Positions 59,091 to 64,000 of a DNA stretch of 64,000 nt are shown here, in pieces (the stretch's first letter is position 1; each line of letters starts with the position of its first letter). The position numbers were made by a program, and so were the translations under genes. The stretch is from Cycas panzhihuaensis (taxonomy: Eukaryota; Cycadophyta): positions 32,805,741 to 32,869,740 of the forward strand of contig CM041465.1 in NCBI GenBank assembly GCA_023213395.1, in the 5' to 3' direction. Under the pieces are notes generated by a model. The model had not been told where the DNA came from, did no database searches, and saw nothing but the letters and a program-made list of their open reading frames with translations.

Positions 59091-59720
59091 GTTATTATAG
59101 AAAATTCATTAGGGGGCATGCATGCATATTAGGACCCTTCAAAGAACTATTAAAAAAATATGTTAAATAGGAATGGAGTAAGGAGAAACAATAAGTATTT
59201 GAGGCCCTAACAAAGGCCATAATATCAGCACCCATACTAAGATTTCTGGATTGGAAGAAAATCTTCTATGTATACATTGATGCCTCATAGTATGCCATTT
59301 CATGTGTATTAGCACAACCAAGTGATGATAAAAAGGACCATCCTATATATTTTATAAGTCAAAAACTTACAAGGGCAGAATAAAATTACACCATGACAAA
59401 GAGAGAAGCACTCAAAACGATGTATGCATTACATAAATTTTGATATTTTCTATTGTTAAACCCATTCTTATTCTTTGTCAACCACCAAGCACTGATGTCC
59501 TTAGTGAACAAACCCATAATAAAGGGATGGATTAGTAGGTGGCTAATGTTATTTCAAGAATTTTTGTTTAAAATTATTGTGAAATTGGGAAAAGCCCACC
59601 TTATACCTAATCAATTACTAAGAATTACAAATAGAGAAAGAGCCCCAGGGGTACTAGATGACTTCCCTAATGCAGCATTATTTAGCATAGATGTAGTGCT
59701 AATAGATTAGTATGACGGGA
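59091..59720 (+). pseudogene. RNase H (element D)
   Basis: APILRFLDWKKIFYVYIDAS near 59,230-59,287 keeps the first catalytic Asp. Then YAISCVLAQPSDDK, HPIYFISQKLTRAE, NYTMTKREALKTMYALHKF, and HQALMSLVNKPIIKGWISRW (59,483-59,545). The stretch to 59,710 is open (FPNAALFSIDVVLID). Confidence 0.85.
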
Positions 59721-60940
59721 TACCAGAATACTTAGTAATAGGGGAATTGATGTTAAGATTGGATCGAAAGGGAACGACATAATTTTATGTGAAAGGTAAA
59801 ACCATACCAATTGATTAAAGGAGAGTTATATAAATTAGGACCATATGAAGTACTATGTCAATGCATAAGGCTACATGAAGTTAATTAAATTATGGCCTAA
59901 GTACATAAAGGCATAGTAGGAGGACATATGGGAAACCTGATGACTTAGAGAAAGATCCTAATGTCAGGATTCTGGTGGCCATCAATGTTTGAAGATGTGA
60001 AGAAATAGATCCATATATACAATTATTGTCAAAGGGTAGGAAAACATAATTGATAGGATTTACCCCCTCCACCTAATTCTACCTTTGGCACCATTCGAGA
60101 AATGGAGACTCGATTTCGTTAGACCAATCAAACCGACCACTTGATAATCCCAAGCCCAATTTATTCTAATGGTAACTAACTACATGGAAAAATGGGTGGA
60201 GGCTCGAGCATTAAGAAAAGTAGATTTAGAAAGCATGGCATGATTTCTATACAAAGTGATCATTACACTATTTGGATGCCTATTAGAAATCGTAAGTGAT
60301 TAAGGGGTTTATTTTCTCAATCAGACTATAAAGTTATTAACATCAACCTTTATAATTAGCCATAAAAAATCCATGCTGTATTACCCAAGGGCCAATGGAA
60401 AAGAAGAAAGCTCAAATACTATTATCGATAATTGCATGTAGAAGATTTATGACATAGGAAGGTCAGATTGGGTTGAGAAACTACTATCAGTAAGTACTAT
60501 TGGCCTTCAAAATGACATATAAAAGATTGATGAGACAAACACCATTTCAATTGTTTTATGGAACTGAGGTCATCCTTCTGACTGAGTTTGAGATACCAAG
60601 CCTAAGAACTATTATGCAATATTGATTAGATGACTTCCAGCCCTTACAATAGAGGTTGGAAGAATTAGTGAGACACTAAGAAAAAGGTATATGACAAAGT
60701 GGTTGCAAAGCATAAAAAAAAGATGAAAAAAGACATGGCATGATTAGCACCTACGCATGTCATAGTTAGGGAATTAAAAATGCTCCTAGGGAAACTCAAG
60801 ATGAGATGGTTAGGACCCTATATCAGAGAACAAATATTTGAGAATAGTTCAATACAACTTCAAGAAATCGACAGACTATTACTACCAAACCAAGTGAATG
60901 GTAGTTGATTGAAACCATACATCAACTAGGATGAAACAAT
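59721..60940 (+). pseudogene. integrase (element D)
   Basis: The zinc-finger area near 59,890-60,030 is degraded. Core: EIVSD at 60,286-60,300, a stop, then GVYFLNQTIK (family SDNG/SDQG), and LYYPRANGKEESSNTII near 60,378-60,430 with the catalytic Glu. The C-terminal segment AFKMTYKRLMRQTPFQLFYG, EVILLTEFEIPSLRTI lies near 60,505-60,620. Stops throughout. The end, around LKPYIN near 60,915, is typical of integrase C-termini in this group. Confidence 0.7.
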
Positions 60941-61680
60941 TACTAGCCAGATCAACTGGTTGTATCATAACATATTATGTGAAGTTAAGGCAAAGTAGAC
61001 TACCTTGATACTAAAACATGATCTCGTTTAGTATGTAAACACAAAAGCACAAAAAAATTAAAAAAAAAAAATTAACCGTAATTCATATCACATAAATAAG
61101 CAATATGGAAAATTATAAGAGGAAAAGATATATCATGATAAGAAAAATTGGAATGTAGAAAAAATCTATCAAAAAAAGTAGATTTTTTATATACTTACTA
61201 GTGAAATACACTATATATACCAAAAAGGGTACGTTACCAGGTATGCATAGTGAAAAAAATAAGTGAACCAAAATACACTATATGTACCTAAAAAGTACAC
61301 TTTTAGGTACACATAGAGTAATAGGCAAAAAAGATAAAAGTTTATAATACATACATACAACCACTCCCACATGGTATGCAAGAGGAAAATGAGGGAAATT
61401 GAGTTGGAATTCATAGTAGTGAGTAACTAGTCAGAATTCTTATGATCCAAGGGAGGAAAGAGCAAAGATTTAGCACCAAATTCAAAGCCAATTCTCAAAT
61501 ACAGTCAACCATTCCAAAAATGATATGCACATAAGGTTCATTTTTGAAAGAATGGGTAACATACACAATGCCACAAGATCAAGAAATGAAGAAACACAGG
61601 TAAAATGAGACATTGCATATGTATAGAGCATTTGACAGGAGGAAACCCCTTTTGGGGAAGAAAAACCACTATTCTAATTT
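60941..61680 (+). other. 3' region of element D
   Basis: No coding. Contains direct and inverted repeats around 61,187-61,330 (GGTATGCATAGTG; GTACCTAAAA / TTTTAGGTAC at 61,287-61,313). Motifs GGTATGCAT and TTTTAGGTACA also occur in the putative 5' LTR of D at about 36,445-36,490, so part of this stretch may be a decayed 3' LTR. Boundary with F is unresolved. Confidence 0.35.
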
Positions 61681-61699
61681 AAGATTTTATTAATTTTAG

Positions 61700-62004
61700 A
61701 AACTATAGATAAGACTTTAATGAGAATACCCTCTACAAATAATAAACCAACCTTTGAAATAGGCTTTGGATAACCTCCTAGATTCACGAAACCCATTCCT
61801 AGAATCTAGGAGAGACTATTTGTAGCAAAAGAGGTTCGTTGAAATGGGCAGTTATGCATTTCAACGACCTTCACATAAAGATTAAATATTAACATAAACT
61901 TTCTAATATTAAACCTTTAAATCACTTAAATTTCTATTTATACATGTGACATAAAGATAACATAAAGTAACAACAATATAAAACTAACATTAATATTCCT
62001 AACA
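61700..62004 (-). repeat. 3' LTR of element F (right edge sure, left edge not)
   Basis: The right edge is ...TTCCTAACA before the polypurine tract. The left edge is not determined. It contains hairpins CTCCTAGATTC / GAATCTAGGAG (61,775-61,812) and CGTTGAAATG / CATTTCAACG (61,837-61,866). Confidence 0.55.
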
Positions 62005-62014
62005 TCCCCCTTTA
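62005..62014 (-). other. polypurine tract of element F
   Basis: The minus strand reads TTAAAGGGGGA before TGTTAGGAATATT. Confidence 0.75.
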
Positions 62015-62039
62015 ATGCTAGCTTTTGTATAATATAGAA

Positions 62040-62515
62040 AAGGAAAGTCTTCATCATGTTGATCCCCCTTTGATGGAGACTTCTTTTATCTTTAACAAAT
62101 CTCATAGGTTTAGAAACTTGACTTCAGTCAAAGACTTGGTAAGTATATCAGTAACCTATAGATCTGTAGGACAATAAGACGAATAAATAATATTATCAGT
62201 AATAAGATTACAAATAAAATGATGATATAATTCTATGTGTTTAGTTTTAGAATATGCAACTAGATTTGTAACAATAGCAATAACACCTTGATTATCAACT
62301 TTAAGTTCTATAGAAGAGTTAGGAGATAGACCAATTTCAGTTATAAGAAATTTGAGCCAAAGTGCTTCTTTGCTTACTTCAACAAGTGCTCGATATTCAA
62401 CTTCAGTTGTTGATAAAGCTAAAGCCTACATTTTTTTGCTAAACTAAGTAATAGGTGAAGAATCTAGAAAAAATACATAACTTGCAGTGGACATACGATC
62501 ATTTGTGTCGCCTGC
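62040..62515 (-). pseudogene. copia RNase H (element F)
   Basis: Minus strand: EVEYRALVEVSKEALWLKFL, ELKVDNQGVIAIVTN, KTKHIELYHHFI and DILTKSL. The EAEY-equivalent reads EVEY, and the DNQG Asp is kept. Directly upstream of the polypurine tract. Confidence 0.8.
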
Positions 62516-63640
62516 CTAATCTGAATTAGTATACCTTGTTAAGGTTAGAGGTTTACTACAGGAATTATAAGTTAGTCCATAAAAAATAGTGTTTTGAAGA
62601 TATTGAAGTATACATTTAGCAGTTATCCAATGTGATTCATGTGATTTTTGCATATAACATGAACATAAAGTAGCAGCATAAGATATATTAGGTCGAGTAT
62701 GAGTTATATAAATAAGACTGCCAATGAGCTGCCTATATAAGATTAGATCATACAAGGATGTGGAACAATCAATAGATAGTTTTACTCTTGATTATAACAG
62801 ATTAGAAATTGGTTTAGCATTTTCCATGTTAAACTGTTTGATTAGGTCTAAAATATATTTTGGTTGGGATATAGTTATTTTTGAATCATGCTCGTAAATT
62901 TGTAATCCAAGAAAATAATGTAGAAGACCTAGATCGGTCATTTCGAATTTATTTATTAAAGTAGTTTTTAAGTGATGAATGTTATTAGTTTAAGATCTAG
63001 TGATGATGATATCATTAACATACAGGATTAAAATGGTAATATTTTTATTTTCACATTTGAAATAAAGATTTGGATCACTAATACATTTAGTATATATAAT
63101 TTGAATTAGATAATCGTCAACTTTTGTGTACCAATCTCGAGGATCTTGCTTTAATCGATAGATTGATTTTTTTGTTTACAAACTAGATTAGGATTGTTAA
63201 TAAAACCAGGTGATTTAGTCATGTAGATCTCTTCTTTGAGATCACCATTCAGAAAAGTGCTCTTTACATCCATTTGATGGATTTCCCAACCAAATTTGGC
63301 TGCTAGAGCAATAATTATTTTAATTGTATTCATCTTTACAATAGGGGTAAAGGTTTCATTATAATCTATGCCATCGATTTGAGAAAATCTTTTTATAACT
63401 AGTCAAGCTTTATGCTTTTCAACTGTGCCTGTTGAGTTGTATTTTGTTATATAAACCCATTTACAATCAACTACATCTTTTTCTGGTGGGAGTGGTATGA
63501 GTTCCCAAGTTAAATTCTTGTTTAAAGTATTAAATTCAACTCGCATAGCTTCCTGCCATACAAGATTGTTGCTAGCTTGTTTAAAGATTCTACGATCATT
63601 GTTGTCCATTATTTTGGCCATTAAAGCATAGTTAACATGT
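62516..63640 (-). pseudogene. copia reverse transcriptase (element F)
   Basis: Minus strand: WQEAMRVEFNTLNKNLTWEL and CKWVYITKYNSTGTVEKHKA at 63,403-63,621, ALAAKFGWEIHQMDVKS and FLNGDLKEEIYMT at 63,200-63,310, GLLHYFLGLQIYEHD, and LILYRQLIGSLIYITHTRP at 62,690-62,750. The catalytic box at 63,011-63,022 reads YVND: the first Asp is Asn (GAT to AAT), which should abolish activity. RPNISYA similarly has Asn where copia elements usually have Asp. Confidence 0.85.
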
Positions 63641-64000
63641 AATTTTTAAGCATGTGTTTACATGGTATCTGAAAGATTACCTACATCAAATCTAGTATCA
63701 GAAAGTGTTTTCTTTACCCATATGGTCATTTTTTTAGTAATTGTTTCTATAGTTATAGGTTGAGCTAAGGAGCTAGCTTGAGAGGAAGAGTCTAATCTAG
63801 TTGGTTCAGATATAGACCAATTCTGGACTTAAGTAGATAAGGATTCTATAATCTCAGGGTCAACTTATTTTTCGGAAGGGTCAACTAAATAGGTGTTGGT
63901 TAACAGATTTTCAACTAGAAGTTCTACATAAGTGGAGATTGAAGAAGATCCTTCTTCATCAAATATTACAACACGCAAAATTAAAATTTGATGCGTGACC
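63641..64000 (-). pseudogene. copia integrase-RT linker (element F)
   Basis: Ser/Thr/Glu-rich minus-strand sequence leading toward integrase beyond the edge; no domain expected. Confidence 0.5.

Larger units (their letters stand above)
36355..61600 (+). mobile_element. Ty3/gypsy element D, split by element E
   Basis: Plus-strand gag, protease and RT from about 37,560 to 41,798, resuming after E at 58,586 with RT, RNase H and integrase to about 60,940. The left edge is set where the C protease is interrupted. The right edge is not resolved. The RT style (FLDDWTLH, FPLPFTKDILETV) differs from both chromoviruses and the C/E family; I do not assign a lineage. Confidence 0.7.
61681..64000 (-). 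mobile_element. Ty1/copia element F, 3' part
   Basis: Minus-strand copia element with its 3' LTR ending at 62,004, polypurine tract, RNase H and RT; the linker toward integrase runs off the right edge. Less decayed than H or A, with long matching stretches in one frame. Confidence 0.8.

Overview
The window looks like part of a large, repeat-packed land-plant nuclear genome. I found no intact cellular gene, no rRNA or tRNA gene and no CRISPR array. Almost everything recognisable is decayed LTR retrotransposon: four Ty1/copia elements, one Ty1/copia gag-only fragment and four Ty3/gypsy elements. Plant-type gag and pol motifs, plant-style introns, very high TE density and nesting suggest a big-genome plant (a gymnosperm or similar would fit), but nothing here fixes the species.

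Layout. 1-4,175 (+): 3' part of a copia element (H). 4,176-8,499 (-): 3'-truncated copia element (A) with gag, protease and a long leader. 8,500-14,025 (-): chromovirus-like gypsy element (G), with a chimeric junction at its downstream end. 14,026-21,000: mostly unrecognised AT-rich DNA, with one gag-only copia-like fragment (15,255-16,897) and short tandem repeats. 21,000-36,354 (-): old gypsy element (C) of the same family as E, split by a complete copia element (B, 27,648-34,568). 36,355-about 61,600 (+): second gypsy element (D), which interrupts the protease of C and is itself split by E. 41,799-58,585 (+): element E, about 16.8 kb. About 61,700-64,000 (-): copia element (F), running off the window.

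The nesting gives an order of events: C first, then B and D into C, then E into D. B and E have both LTRs and near-perfect 5-bp target duplications, and the host reading frames resume on the far side of each. E is GC-rich and its LTRs are similar. The older elements are AT-rich and full of stop codons at Gln, Trp and Arg codons plus Asp-to-Asn losses at catalytic sites. That is the footprint expected of long-term cytosine methylation and deamination.

The most interesting object is E, a Tat/Athila-like Ty3 element with LTRs of about 2.7 kb. Besides gag, protease, RT, RNase H and integrase it carries (1) an extra RNase H with all four catalytic acids, lying about 4 kb downstream of integrase, and (2) between integrase and that RNase H, an antisense gene with its own TATA box, a plausible start exon, two candidate introns, a plant-mobile-domain-like core, an acidic Gly-rich segment and a coiled-coil tail. 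Its large intron holds two long GC-rich hairpins whose GCGGTA motif recurs in palindromes in one LTR.
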